A stretch of DNA of 46,116 nucleotides. Origin: Candidatus Aldehydirespirator catecholifindens (GTDB taxonomy: Bacteria; Actinomycetota; Acidimicrobiia; Acidimicrobiales; Aldehydirespiratoraceae). The stretch covers positions 1-46,116 of the forward strand of contig JAPYNU010000093.1 of assembly GCA_028283245.1 (NCBI GenBank), given 5' to 3'. The position numbers were made by a program, and so were the translations under genes. Every line of letters starts with the position of its first letter. The first letter of the stretch is position 1. Below, piece after piece: positions 7,068-16,803 of this stretch. The notes under the pieces were generated by a model. The model saw nothing but the letters and a program-made list of their open reading frames with translations. It made no database searches and was not told where the DNA came from.

Positions 7068-8312
7068 TTACTTGCCCGCCCAAGCGAGCCACAGCGCTGC
7101 GGTCCATGTGAAGCGAAGGCCTCCAACGGGTGTGCCAGCAATAGGGTCGAAGCTCTCAGGCATACCGACAGAGGTGATCAACTTGGCTGTATCGCCTTGT
7201 ATGCGTTCAGCCCAGTCGTGGGCACCGATGTCTGCCAGGCCAGATGCGATCATGTAGTTGACCATGCACCAGACCGGGCCGCGCCAGTAGCGCAGCGGCT
7301 CAAAGTCGGCGTGACGCGGATCAAAGCTAGGCACAAGGAATCTGCAAGCCTGCGACCAGGATTGCAACTGTTCTAGCAACTGCTCGGTGTGCTGATCAAT
7401 GCCAGCATAAGGAGCAAGAAACGATGCCGAGGTTCCCGCCTCAGCATGGCGACCGGTGCGCAGATCCAGCGAGCAGTAAGTACCAGCCGACTCGTTCCAG
7501 AACTGCTCAAAACCCGACTCAAGGCGTTCTAAGCGTTGCCGGGTATGGCTCGTGTCAGCACCGAGAGCCTCACCGAGCCAAATGAGGTCGCGCTCGGCGC
7601 GCAGCAGCACAGCAGTGACGCAGGGATCAGCTACAAAGAACGGGCTGCGAGCCGCGATCTCGGTGTCGTTCCATCCAGTTGACGCGCCGTAGTCAATGAG
7701 CGCCAGATAGCGGTCATAGTCGGATTTGTGGGGTCGCATCACAGCATCCACATGATCAAGATCACGCCGGACGTAGTCGCCGTTCAGTGTGGGTGCCACA
7801 CAAGAAAGCGGATGATCCCAGTCGGGCAGGTTGTCACGACCCGACTCCCAGGGATGAGACACAGCGATGACCCCGAGACCTTGAGGGTCGCGGGCTTGAT
7901 GCCACCAGCGATGCCAGCGTTCGATTGCCTCATACAGCGACTTGGGCGGAAGCTGGTCAATCTCAGTCAGATGCCTGACGATCGTGGCAGCCACTGGGGG
8001 TTGTGAGATCCCTGAGGTCGCGGGGCTCTCTGCGTCGGTGCGCCACACATCGGCACCCGGGAAATAGCTCGGAGCGTCCTCCCAGAACACGATGTGAGGC
8101 ACCATCCCTGAAGGCCATTGAGCAGCGAAGAGGGTTTTGATCTCGGTCCAGGCTCGTTCGGTGTCGAACTGCACCCAGCCGAGAGCCGCGAACAGCGAAT
8201 CCCAGTTCCATTGGAACGGGTACAACCCCGCGGTCGGCACGCAGTAGCCGCCCCGGTCGTTGTCTCGCAGGATGGCTTTGGCTTCGGCTATGCGATCGGG
8301 GCCGCTTGTCAT
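7068..8312 (-). CDS. GH63-like glycosidase (glucosyl-/mannosylglycerate hydrolase type)
   Basis: The 414-residue product is an (alpha/alpha)6-barrel glycoside hydrolase of the GH63/MGH-like group, which cleaves compatible solutes such as glucosylglycerate or mannosylglycerate. Landmarks are AGLYPFQWNWDSLFAALGW near the start, HPWESGRDNLPDWDHP holding the presumed catalytic acid Asp, YWRGPVW, and GMPESFDPIAGTPVGG with the presumed basic Glu, then FTWTAALWLAWAG at the end. No signal peptide is visible, so it acts in the cytoplasm on imported sugar. Its ATG shares one base with the stop of the ABC ATPase gene at 8312, indicating translational coupling in the five-gene LacI-controlled operon. It converges with the selenoprotein gene. 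Substrate is inferred from family and context; trehalose-like sugars are an alternative. Confidence 0.82.
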   Translation of the reverse strand: MTSGPDRIAEAKAILRDNDRGGYCVPTAGLYPFQWNWDSLFAALGWVQFDTERAWTEIKTLFAAQWPSGMVPHIVFWEDAPSYFPGADVWRTDAESPATSGISQPPVAATIVRHLTEIDQLPPKSLYEAIERWHRWWHQARDPQGLGVIAVSHPWESGRDNLPDWDHPLSCVAPTLNGDYVRRDLDHVDAVMRPHKSDYDRYLALIDYGASTGWNDTEIAARSPFFVADPCVTAVLLRAERDLIWLGEALGADTSHTRQRLERLESGFEQFWNESAGTYCSLDLRTGRHAEAGTSASFLAPYAGIDQHTEQLLEQLQSWSQACRFLVPSFDPRHADFEPLRYWRGPVWCMVNYMIASGLADIGAHDWAERIQGDTAKLITSVGMPESFDPIAGTPVGGLRFTWTAALWLAWAGK

Positions 8313-9403
8313 CAGGTGTATAACACCATGTCGTTAGCGGGATCGATCCACCTGATCTGATCAGCCGGGAATCGGATGTGGAGTTCGTCTTTTGCCGCCA
8401 CCGGCAGGCTCGGATGGGTGGAAACCTTCAATCGGTGGCCCCCCACCTCAACGGTAAGCAGATTCTGAGCGCCGAGAGGCTCAACCACCTCAACGCTCAC
8501 CGGCACAGTGTCAGGCCCAGGGGCCGTGAGCGTCTCCATGTTCTCGGCGCGGATGCCAAGCGTGATCCGGTCACCGTTCAAGGCACGGATCAGCGGAGCG
8601 ATCTGCGCAGCGGGTGAGAACTCATGATGCGCCACTGTCACGACCACATCATCGGTGTTGCGCCGGATCATCCCGTCAAGGAAATTCATCGGAGGGTTGC
8701 CGATGAAACCCCCGACGAAGCGATTAGACGGTGCCTCGTAGACCTTGTGGGGCACATCGCACTGTTGTATTTCGCCGTCACGCATCACCGCCACCCGGTC
8801 GCCCATGCTGAGAGCCTCTATCTGGTCATGCGTCACGTAGACGGTGGTGGCATCCACATCAGCCAGCAGACGCTTGAGTTCGGCTCGCATCTCCAGACGC
8901 AGCAAAGCATCAAGATTGCTCAGAGGTTCATCCATCAAAAGGACTTTGGCTTCCATGGCCAAAGCTCGAGCTACAGCCACCCTCTGGCGCTGCCCACCGC
9001 TCATGGCGCTCGGCCTACGGTCAAGCAGATCCTCAATATGAAGCAGTTCGGCAGCGCTGTTGACCCTCCGGCTGATCTCGGATTTATCAACCTTGTTCAT
9101 GCGCAGGCCGAAGCCGATGTTGTCACGCACTGTCATGTGCGGGAAGATTGCGTAACTCTGAAAGACCATCGAGATTTGACGCCTGCCGGGCGGCAAATAC
9201 GTTACGTCACGGCCACCAATAGTTATGCGACCCGAGTCGGCCATACCTAATCCAGCGATGGCTCGCAGCAGAGTTGTTTTGCCGCAGCCGCTGGGGCCTA
9301 GCAGCACTAGGAACTCGCGATCCGCGATGGTCAGGCTGGTGTCGCGCACAGCCGCCTTGTCACCGAAACTTTTGGTGACGCGCTCTATACGAATTTCAGC
9401 CAT
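8312..9403 (-). CDS. sugar ABC transporter ATP-binding protein (MalK/UgpC type)
   Basis: This 363-residue ATPase powers the importer formed with the two upstream permeases. It has Walker A GPSGCGKTT, Q-loop VFQSYAIFPHMTV, signature MSGGQRQRVAVARALA, Walker B VLLMDEPLSNLD and the switch His in VYVTHDQIEA. The C-terminal about 130 residues form a TOBE/OB extension typical of MalK-class sugar ATPases (LGIRAENM, LGAQNLLTVEVGG). GGAGGG sits about five bases before the ATG at 9401-9403. It lies 12 bp after the permease gene and overlaps the glycosidase start by one base. Length and motifs are standard, so it is complete. Confidence 0.95.
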   Translation of the reverse strand: MAEIRIERVTKSFGDKAAVRDTSLTIADREFLVLLGPSGCGKTTLLRAIAGLGMADSGRITIGGRDVTYLPPGRRQISMVFQSYAIFPHMTVRDNIGFGLRMNKVDKSEISRRVNSAAELLHIEDLLDRRPSAMSGGQRQRVAVARALAMEAKVLLMDEPLSNLDALLRLEMRAELKRLLADVDATTVYVTHDQIEALSMGDRVAVMRDGEIQQCDVPHKVYEAPSNRFVGGFIGNPPMNFLDGMIRRNTDDVVVTVAHHEFSPAAQIAPLIRALNGDRITLGIRAENMETLTAPGPDTVPVSVEVVEPLGAQNLLTVEVGGHRLKVSTHPSLPVAAKDELHIRFPADQIRWIDPANDMVLYT

Positions 9404-9415
9404 GGTGCCCTCCGG

Positions 9416-10387
9416 TCACTTAGTGACCTGCCCCCACATGTTGAACAGGTACCGGCGGATAAAGAACATGAAAACGATCGAAGGGATCATCAAAAAGAAA
9501 CTCCCTGCGAACTGGAACGCGTCAGGAGAGTTAGCCAAAGAAGCCAGAACCAGTGCTGGCAGCGTTCGATTGTCGAGTGTGAGCACAGCCGCGGCGAACA
9601 CCTCGTTCCATGACAGAACAAACGAGAACAAGCCTGAGGCTGCTATCCCTGGTATCACCAGCGGCACGACAATATGTCGGAACGACTGAAACGGGGTAGC
9701 CCCAAAAACTTGGCCAGCTTCCTCTAATTCGTAGGGCACGCTCGCGAACACGCTAGAGACAACAAGGATGGAGGTTGGCAATGCCAGCGCTGTATGCATC
9801 AGGGCCAAGCTGTAGAGGCTGTCAAACACACCGGCGCGCAAAAACAGAACCGCCAGCGGGATCGACAGCACCACAATCGGGAAAGCTCGCACAGCCAGCA
9901 CCGACAGCCGGAAAAGATCGCGACCCCGGAACAGGTATCGGGCTATGGCGTAGCCAGCCGGGATCGAGATAAGAGTCGAGAGCACCAGCGTGATCAACGC
10001 CACCACGATGCTGTTCCACAAGCCTCGCAGCACTCCCTCAGACTCCAAAAAGAAGCGCATGGTGTCAGTCGAGAACGGGATGAACGGCAGGAAGTTCTTT
10101 GGATAAGACCGCACCGTTTCTTGTGTCGTGAACGCCATCGAGAACACGAAATAAATCGGCACCAAGATCCACGCAGCGATCAGCGCTGCAACCACATAGG
10201 TGAGCCGTCGTCCACGCCCGGCGCGGCGACGCATGCGTTGATGCATTTCCGCGACTTCAGGTGAGTCAAGCGGTGGCAGCACCAGCGCAGTGTCGGCTGC
10301 GGTGTTCACATTGGCTGCCGCGCCAGAAGCCAAGCCAGGAGAAGCAGCGGTGGGTGAAGCAGCGGTGGGTGAAGCAGTGGAGTTCAT
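9416..10387 (-). CDS. sugar ABC transporter permease (MalG-like)
   Basis: The 323-residue membrane protein has about six hydrophobic segments and the cytoplasmic coupling loop ELEEAGQVFGATPFQSFRHI, followed by VVPLVIPGIAASG, the EAA motif by which such permeases contact the ATPase. The N-terminus carries a near-exact repeat (TAASPTAASPTAASP, residues 5-17 region) before the first membrane segment at about residues 60-80. It overlaps the upstream permease gene by four bases (ATGA). It forms the heterodimeric channel with the protein encoded at 10384-11757. The membrane-domain assignment to the carbohydrate (CUT1) class is secure; substrate follows from the neighbouring glycosidase only. Confidence 0.93.
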   Translation of the reverse strand: MNSTASPTAASPTAASPGLASGAAANVNTAADTALVLPPLDSPEVAEMHQRMRRRAGRGRRLTYVVAALIAAWILVPIYFVFSMAFTTQETVRSYPKNFLPFIPFSTDTMRFFLESEGVLRGLWNSIVVALITLVLSTLISIPAGYAIARYLFRGRDLFRLSVLAVRAFPIVVLSIPLAVLFLRAGVFDSLYSLALMHTALALPTSILVVSSVFASVPYELEEAGQVFGATPFQSFRHIVVPLVIPGIAASGLFSFVLSWNEVFAAAVLTLDNRTLPALVLASLANSPDAFQFAGSFFLMIPSIVFMFFIRRYLFNMWGQVTK

Positions 10388-11757
10388 GTGGGGCGCACTT
10401 CCGACTCCGAACGCACCGAGCGAAGGTAGAAGACAGCGCTTGTGATCGACAGCAGCAGTATGAACAAGGCGTAAGCCGATGCCACATTGTCGTTGCGCAA
10501 CTCGAAGTATTGGCGGAATGACTCATGCGCTAGCACGGTGACCACATCTCCCCCGCTGAGCGCGATCACAACCGCAAACACTTGCAGAGCCAAGATAGTG
10601 CGCAGGATCAAAGCCACCTGGATGCTGGGCTTCAGCAACGGCAACATGATGTGGCGAACCCTCTGCCAGTAGCTAGCACCAAACAGTTCGGCGGCCTCTA
10701 GCGTCTCATCTGGGATGGCCTGCAAGCCGGCCACCAAGATCACCATGACGATTGAGGTCGCCCGCCACAGTTCGGCCAGCACTATGGCAAAAAGGATCCA
10801 GCCGGTAGTTTCGGCGGTTAGAAAAGCAAACGGCCCGTCAATGAGCCCGAGCCCGTCAAGGATGCTGTTCAGCAGACCGTTGCCAGTGAATATCGAAAAA
10901 AACAGGATGCCTGCTGCCAGGTCGCTCATGCCGATTGGCAGCGCGAACACATACAGAAAGCCCGAACTGAAGCGGATGCGTGCGTGGATGACCAGCGCCA
11001 TAGCCAAAGCCAGCACCAGCTGCAGCGGGATCAGCATCGCCATGATCAACAAGGTGTTGCGCAAAGCGGGCTCAAAGAACCGGTCGTCGATCATGCGCTC
11101 AATGAACGCTGACGTGAACTCACCCGCCGTTCCCCGATGCACCCGACCGCGTTCACCGTCCTCAAACACTTGCAGATACCGCGAGGGTGCCCAACCAGCA
11201 ATCTCGTCTGGGTCTTCGGCTGGCTGCACGAGGAACCACACCTCCAAGACAGCCACCTCAGCGATCGAGACGGATACCCGCTGCTCAAGACGCCCGACCA
11301 CGCTGCTGCTTTCGTCAGGCTCGGCGTGAACATCGGTCAAAGGATCAGCCGACTGACCCAGCTTGGGACGCACCGTGCCAGTCAGAGGATTTCCGGCAGC
11401 GTCGCTCTCGCGGACTCGGATACGCGCTTCGGGCACCCACCCGTTGACGCTGGTGCCCACCGCAGCAGAGCCGCTGACGCGGAACCACTGCTCAGTGAGC
11501 AGGGCGGCTTCGCCGTCTTCGATCATCGCTTGGCTGCGTCGGTCAAGGATCCGAAGCGCCGTGCCTTGGGGAATCTTGGAGACCTCTGATGCATCAAGCG
11601 TTGGTTCAGAGCGCACCGGCAGCACGGCATCATCATCGTAGATGGCCAGCACTAAACCCTGATACATCGGGTAGGCGAAGAACATCGCCAAATAAACGAT
11701 CGCAGGAGCGATCAACAGGTAAGGAACGAGGCGGCGTCGCCAAGTCCTAACTTTCAT
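10384..11757 (-). CDS. sugar ABC permease (MalF-like) with two SH3b-like domains inserted
   Basis: The product (about 457 residues from the ATG at 11755-11757) is the partner CUT1 permease. After the first membrane segment (LLIAPAIVYLAMFFAYPMYQ, about 14-33) comes an insertion of about 165 residues before the next membrane helices. It reads as two SH3b-like domains. The first has LPVRSEPTLDASEVSKIPQG and WFRVSG, then VNGWVPEARI. The second has DVHAEPDESSSVVGRL and VWFLVQP, then AGWAPSRYL. The rest is ordinary, with the EAA loop TLEAAELFGASYWQRVRHI. SH3b domains usually bind cell-wall peptides or glycans, so the outer loop may contact peptidoglycan or the binding protein; this is inference. 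A TTG ten codons earlier (11785-11787) is an alternative start; neither has a clear ribosome site. Confidence 0.9.
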   Translation of the reverse strand: MKVRTWRRRLVPYLLIAPAIVYLAMFFAYPMYQGLVLAIYDDDAVLPVRSEPTLDASEVSKIPQGTALRILDRRSQAMIEDGEAALLTEQWFRVSGSAAVGTSVNGWVPEARIRVRESDAAGNPLTGTVRPKLGQSADPLTDVHAEPDESSSVVGRLEQRVSVSIAEVAVLEVWFLVQPAEDPDEIAGWAPSRYLQVFEDGERGRVHRGTAGEFTSAFIERMIDDRFFEPALRNTLLIMAMLIPLQLVLALAMALVIHARIRFSSGFLYVFALPIGMSDLAAGILFFSIFTGNGLLNSILDGLGLIDGPFAFLTAETTGWILFAIVLAELWRATSIVMVILVAGLQAIPDETLEAAELFGASYWQRVRHIMLPLLKPSIQVALILRTILALQVFAVVIALSGGDVVTVLAHESFRQYFELRNDNVASAYALFILLLSITSAVFYLRSVRSESEVRPT

Positions 11758-11795
11758 CGCGGGCAGGCAAACATCTGTGGTCGCCAAATGAGGTT

Positions 11796-11840
11796 AGACG
11801 GCCTCTCGCTCCTAGTTGCAACAGGAGCGAGAGGCCGTCT
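11796..11840 (-). promoter_or_regulatory. perfect 18-bp hairpin between binding-protein and permease genes
   Basis: AGACGGCCTCTCGCTCCT (11796-11813) and its exact complement (11823-11840) flank a 9-base loop, 12 bases after the stop of the solute-binding gene. There is no T-run on the minus strand. Such hairpins commonly stabilise the binding-protein mRNA or partly terminate transcription, keeping the binding protein more abundant than the permeases. Confidence 0.8.
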
Positions 11841-11852
11841 GGGGGGATTAGA

Positions 11853-13364
<1,512 letters not shown>

Positions 13365-13414
13365 AGTTTCCCTCCTAGGGGCTCTCAATATTTAAGTGAA
13401 GAGCATTGTGTTGG

Positions 13415-13454
13415 ACACTATTGTTTTCCGAAACGTTTCGGAAAACAATAGTGT
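13415..13454. promoter_or_regulatory. 40-bp perfect palindrome, LacI-type operator
   Basis: Bases 13415-13434 and 13435-13454 are exact reverse complements. The core CGAAACGTTTCG resembles operators of LacI-family regulators. It lies 50 bp upstream of the binding-protein start and reaches to within three bases of the regulator's chosen GTG, so one bound dimer could shut off both the sugar operon and the regulator gene. Confidence 0.88.
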
Positions 13455-13456
13455 TC

Positions 13457-14491
13457 GTGAGAGCCAAGAAACGGCCGACACTTCGCGAAGTCGCCAAAGC
13501 CACAGGCTTGTCCGTCACCCAGACCTCACGGGCTCTGAACAATCGCGACGACGTGTCAGCACACACCCGAGCCCGAGTTGCTGAAGCTGCGGCCAAAATC
13601 GGATACGCTCCAAACCTTGAGGCTAGGCGGCTCAAGATGCCTGGCACTCGAACCAACTCGATCGGCTTGGTGCTCGCCACCGACAGTCAGCGCTTCTCAG
13701 ATCCGTTTCTTGGCGGACTCCTCACGGAACTAGTCGATGAAGCAGCTCGCCGCGGATGTGAACTTCAGCTCTCTGCTCCGCTAGCGGACGAAGACCCGAC
13801 AGCCTCCTACGCACGAGCCGTAGCTGCCCAAAGCGTCGACGGTTTCGTGGTGTTGCGAACCGCTTTCGACGATCCCCGAGTCCGCTACTTGCGCGACCAT
13901 GATGTCCCCTTCGTCACATTCGGGCGGATCGACGACATCGGCGGCCACCCGGCTGTGAATGAGTCGATTGACTGCCTCCGCCCGGCCATAGACCATCTTG
14001 TGAATCTCGGTCATCGCCGGATCGGCTGCCTAGCAGAGCCACGCGAACACGCTGTAGCTGCTCAGCGGATCGCCTCGTTCTCTGCTTCGCTGATGTCACA
14101 CGGAATTGAGGCTGACCCGGCTCATATCATCCCGAGCGGATTCAGAGAGGACGCTGCGGCTGAGGCCACCAGCCGACTTCTTAACAGTCGCAAGCCGCCG
14201 TCAGCTTTGATAGCCGTCAACGATCTGCTAGCTATGGGTGCCTTAAGAGCGGCATCTGCACACGGACTCGACGTTCCAGGTGATATGAGCATCGTGGGCT
14301 TCGACGACATTCATGCGGCGCGGTTCATGTCACCGCCGTTGACAACGCTCAGGTACCCGTCCCAGACCCTCGGAAACGGACTCATCACCCAGTTGCTCAA
14401 CGCGATCAACGATCCCACCTTCGAAGACGACATGCATGTCACACCCGAACTCGTTGTGCGACAGAGTTCAGGCCCCGCCAAATCGCCATAG
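13457..14491 (+). CDS. LacI-family transcriptional regulator
   Basis: The 344-residue protein has an N-terminal LacI helix-turn-helix (LREVAKATGLSVTQTSRALN), hinge (ARRLKMPGTRTNSIGLVL) and a periplasmic-binding-like sensor domain ending with IVGFDDIHAARFMSPPLTT. It should repress the sugar operon at 11853 downward and its own gene through the palindrome at 13415-13454, releasing on binding the imported sugar or a breakdown product. The start is uncertain: GTG at 13457 or 13451 both fit the family length, and 13451 lies inside the palindrome. A TTG at 13406 would add atypical residues. No strong Shine-Dalgarno is visible, so a leaderless transcript is possible. Confidence 0.92.
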   Translation: MRAKKRPTLREVAKATGLSVTQTSRALNNRDDVSAHTRARVAEAAAKIGYAPNLEARRLKMPGTRTNSIGLVLATDSQRFSDPFLGGLLTELVDEAARRGCELQLSAPLADEDPTASYARAVAAQSVDGFVVLRTAFDDPRVRYLRDHDVPFVTFGRIDDIGGHPAVNESIDCLRPAIDHLVNLGHRRIGCLAEPREHAVAAQRIASFSASLMSHGIEADPAHIIPSGFREDAAAEATSRLLNSRKPPSALIAVNDLLAMGALRAASAHGLDVPGDMSIVGFDDIHAARFMSPPLTTLRYPSQTLGNGLITQLLNAINDPTFEDDMHVTPELVVRQSSGPAKSP

Positions 14492-14582
14492 AGGTCAACG
14501 GCACTGCGGTAAGTGCAAGCCTTGTGTCTGTTGGGCAAGAGCTTTGCGGCTCCAGCTGTTCAGCCGGCGTTGAGAGTGCTGG

Positions 14583-14656
14583 TAGCGACGGACAGACTTG
14601 AACTGTCGACCTCTCGATTATGAGTCGAGCGCTCTTACCTACTGAGCTACGTCGCC
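14583..14656 (-). tRNA. tRNA-Met (CAT anticodon)
   Basis: The minus strand folds as a 74-nt cloverleaf: acceptor GGCGACG with CGTCGCT (one G-U pair), D-arm TAGCTCAGTAGG, anticodon stem CTCGA/TCGAG with loop CTCATAA, and T-arm ACAGTTCAAGTCTGT. Anticodon CAT fits elongator Met; an Ile tRNA with modified CAU cannot be excluded by reading alone. CCA is not encoded. Confidence 0.92.
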
Positions 14657-14682
14657 AAGAGAACAGGCTAATGCTCGTTGTG

Positions 14683-14755
14683 AGCTCCCTGTCAGAATCG
14701 AACTGACGACCTTCTCCTTACCATGGAGACGCTCTACCGACTGAGCTAAGGGAGC
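14683..14755 (-). tRNA. tRNA-Thr (GGT anticodon)
   Basis: The 73-nt minus-strand cloverleaf has acceptor GCTCCCT/AGGGAGC, D-arm TAGCTCAGTCGG, anticodon stem TCTCC/GGAGA with loop ATGGTAA, and T-arm TCAGTTCGATTCTGA. Anticodon GGT reads Thr ACC/ACU. It lies 26 bp upstream of tRNA-Met and is probably co-transcribed. Confidence 0.95.
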
Positions 14756-14838
14756 GGACTAGCAATCATGCCACATCGCCAAGCCTTTACCAACACAGGC
14801 CTCTCTTTGGGCGTTGAGCAACCACGCTGAGCCTCTGT

Positions 14839-15873
14839 TCACGAAGCAAACTCCGCTACTTCGACACGAGTGCCTCTCTGAGCGCTGACTATTGCGGCTT
14901 CGAACACTTCGGTCACTGCCAACCCGACACGTCCGTCTGTCTCGATAGTGGCACTTCCTCGGATTGCAACTGCGAACTCAGCAATTTGTTCAACCAGCGG
15001 ATCATTGACCTCTAGATCCACTTCCTGCGGGGTGACTTCATCTCTGGCCTGGATCAGCAATCTGGTGCCATCGCCGCGATTGAAGGCTGCGGCTTGCGTG
15101 CCGTGAACAGTGACCTCCACTGTTGCTGGCAAGAAATGGCTGGTGAGCAGCGAAGCGACCGCTCCCGACTCAAACTCGAACAACAAACCTGTCGCGTGAT
15201 CCAAAGGCTGATCAGCCAAGACGCTGCGGCTCAATGCCGTGACCGCCACTATCGGGCCGATCAGATATTGATAGGTGTCGATCATGTGAACGCCGAGTCC
15301 GGTCATGGCACCCAGCGGTGTTTCAGTTTGATCAGCGCGCCAAGTAGCGGGATACCCCTTGGACACGTTGAACATTGACGAAGCGAGCAGCACCGTGCCG
15401 AGTTCGCCGTTTTGCACCATCTGACGAATGCGGCGATTGGCACCTTGGCGGCGGCGCTGATGGCCCACCATCAGCAGAGTGCCAGCACTATCGGCTGCAG
15501 CCACAGCACAGCGAGCTTGCTCAACGGTAAGAGTGAAAGGCTTTTCCACCAGCACATGTTTGCCTGCTGCTGCCGCTTCACAGATCTGTTCGGCATGGAC
15601 GCTATGCGGTGTCGCCAGAATCACACCCTCCACATCATCTGCCGTCAACAACTCTTTCAGCGAGGTCACGCTGCGACAGCCGAAGCGCTCGGCGAAACCT
15701 TCACGAGCCGATGCAGTGCGAGCATGACAAGCCACCACTTCGGCCGTCCCCGACCTTTCGACTGTGGAAGCCAGTTCTGCGCCCCACCAGCCAAGTCCTA
15801 CAAGCCCCAATCGAACCTTGTCACTCCCTCCGCTTGTTGCAGGGACGGTCTTTGTAATGCCGCTCGGATTCAC
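14839..15873 (-). CDS. Gfo/Idh/MocA-family oxidoreductase
   Basis: The 344-residue protein has an N-terminal Rossmann fold (VRLGLVGLGWWGAELASTV) and the family's EKPFTLTVEQA motif (HVLVEKPFT), whose Lys contributes to catalysis, then GHQRRRQGANRRIRQM and GLGVHMIDTYQYLIG, the His-containing active-site helix. Members oxidise or reduce sugars, inositols and related polyols with NAD(P). The GTG start overlaps the stop of the upstream dehydrogenase by four bases (GTGA), so the two are translationally coupled. Substrate cannot be read from the sequence; context is a catabolic gene run. Confidence 0.9.
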   Translation of the reverse strand: MNPSGITKTVPATSGGSDKVRLGLVGLGWWGAELASTVERSGTAEVVACHARTASAREGFAERFGCRSVTSLKELLTADDVEGVILATPHSVHAEQICEAAAAGKHVLVEKPFTLTVEQARCAVAAADSAGTLLMVGHQRRRQGANRRIRQMVQNGELGTVLLASSMFNVSKGYPATWRADQTETPLGAMTGLGVHMIDTYQYLIGPIVAVTALSRSVLADQPLDHATGLLFEFESGAVASLLTSHFLPATVEVTVHGTQAAAFNRGDGTRLLIQARDEVTPQEVDLEVNDPLVEQIAEFAVAIRGSATIETDGRVGLAVTEVFEAAIVSAQRGTRVEVAEFAS

Positions 15874-16760
15874 AGCGATGCCTGCTCAAGATGGCGCAGC
15901 AGTGCCGCAGCATCAAGCTCCCCAAAACCCTCTGCGACCGCCGCTCGGTAGTGTGGCAAAGCCGCTTTCAGTAGCGGAGTGGACGCTCCAACGAATCGAG
16001 CGTGATCAGCAATGAACTGAGCGTCCTTGAGGAGTATCGCCAAACGCGCCGAGGGGGGTTCATAGCTGTCGGCTGCCATCATCGGCCCTCTGATCTCAAA
16101 GATCCGCGATGATCCGATGCCAGCACCAATCACCTCCTGCACAATCTCGGGATCGAGTCCGCTGGCTGCTGCAAGCCGATGAGCTTCCGCTGTAGCGAGG
16201 GTATGAACCGCCACCAGCAGATTCGCCACGAATTTCATGCGCGAACCGTTGCCGAACTCACCGAGGTAGTAGGTACGTTGTCCCAGGTGCGCGAGTATCG
16301 GCTCAGCGACCGCGAACGCTTGCTTCTCCCCACTTGCGTAAACCACCAATGTGGCCTCAGCGGCTTGCAGGCCGGTACCACTGACAGGAGCGTCTAACAG
16401 CGCCGCACCAGCTGCTTCTAAAGTTGCTCTAGCTTGCTGCTTGGCTTCGATGGAAAAGGTGCTCATCTCGACCACAACTAGACCTTCTATAACCGCTGAG
16501 GTCAAAGCTTCACTCGTCTCGCTCAACGAATCCTCATTAGTCAAAGCCACCAGCACGATGTCAGCGGTGGAGGCGACCTCTCTCACGCTGGAAGCAGCCA
16601 CAATCCCGCAGGCACCTGCTCGGTCTGCTTGTATATCGAAGCCGATCACTTCATGTCCCGCAGCCTGCACATGGCGCGCATAGGCGCCACCCATCACGCC
16701 AAGCCCGACCACTCCGACAGTTAGTCCGGGATCGCCTATTCCGGGATCACTGGAAATCAT
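15870..16760 (-). CDS. NAD(P)-dependent beta-hydroxyacid dehydrogenase (HIBADH family)
   Basis: The 296-residue protein shows the dinucleotide-binding motif GVVGLGVMGGAYARHV, the substrate-binding DAPVSGTGLQAAEATL (family DAPVSGG), and GNGSRMKFVANLL with the catalytic Lys. This is the 3-hydroxyisobutyrate/tartronate-semialdehyde reductase family, which interconverts beta-hydroxyacids and semialdehydes. It is coupled to the Gfo/Idh gene downstream by a four-base overlap. The exact acid is unknown. Confidence 0.9.
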   Translation of the reverse strand: MISSDPGIGDPGLTVGVVGLGVMGGAYARHVQAAGHEVIGFDIQADRAGACGIVAASSVREVASTADIVLVALTNEDSLSETSEALTSAVIEGLVVVEMSTFSIEAKQQARATLEAAGAALLDAPVSGTGLQAAEATLVVYASGEKQAFAVAEPILAHLGQRTYYLGEFGNGSRMKFVANLLVAVHTLATAEAHRLAAASGLDPEIVQEVIGAGIGSSRIFEIRGPMMAADSYEPPSARLAILLKDAQFIADHARFVGASTPLLKAALPHYRAAVAEGFGELDAAALLRHLEQASL

Positions 16761-16803
16761 GTTGGTAGTTCTGCTGCTCTCACAACAGCACGCTCAGAAT
16801 CTC

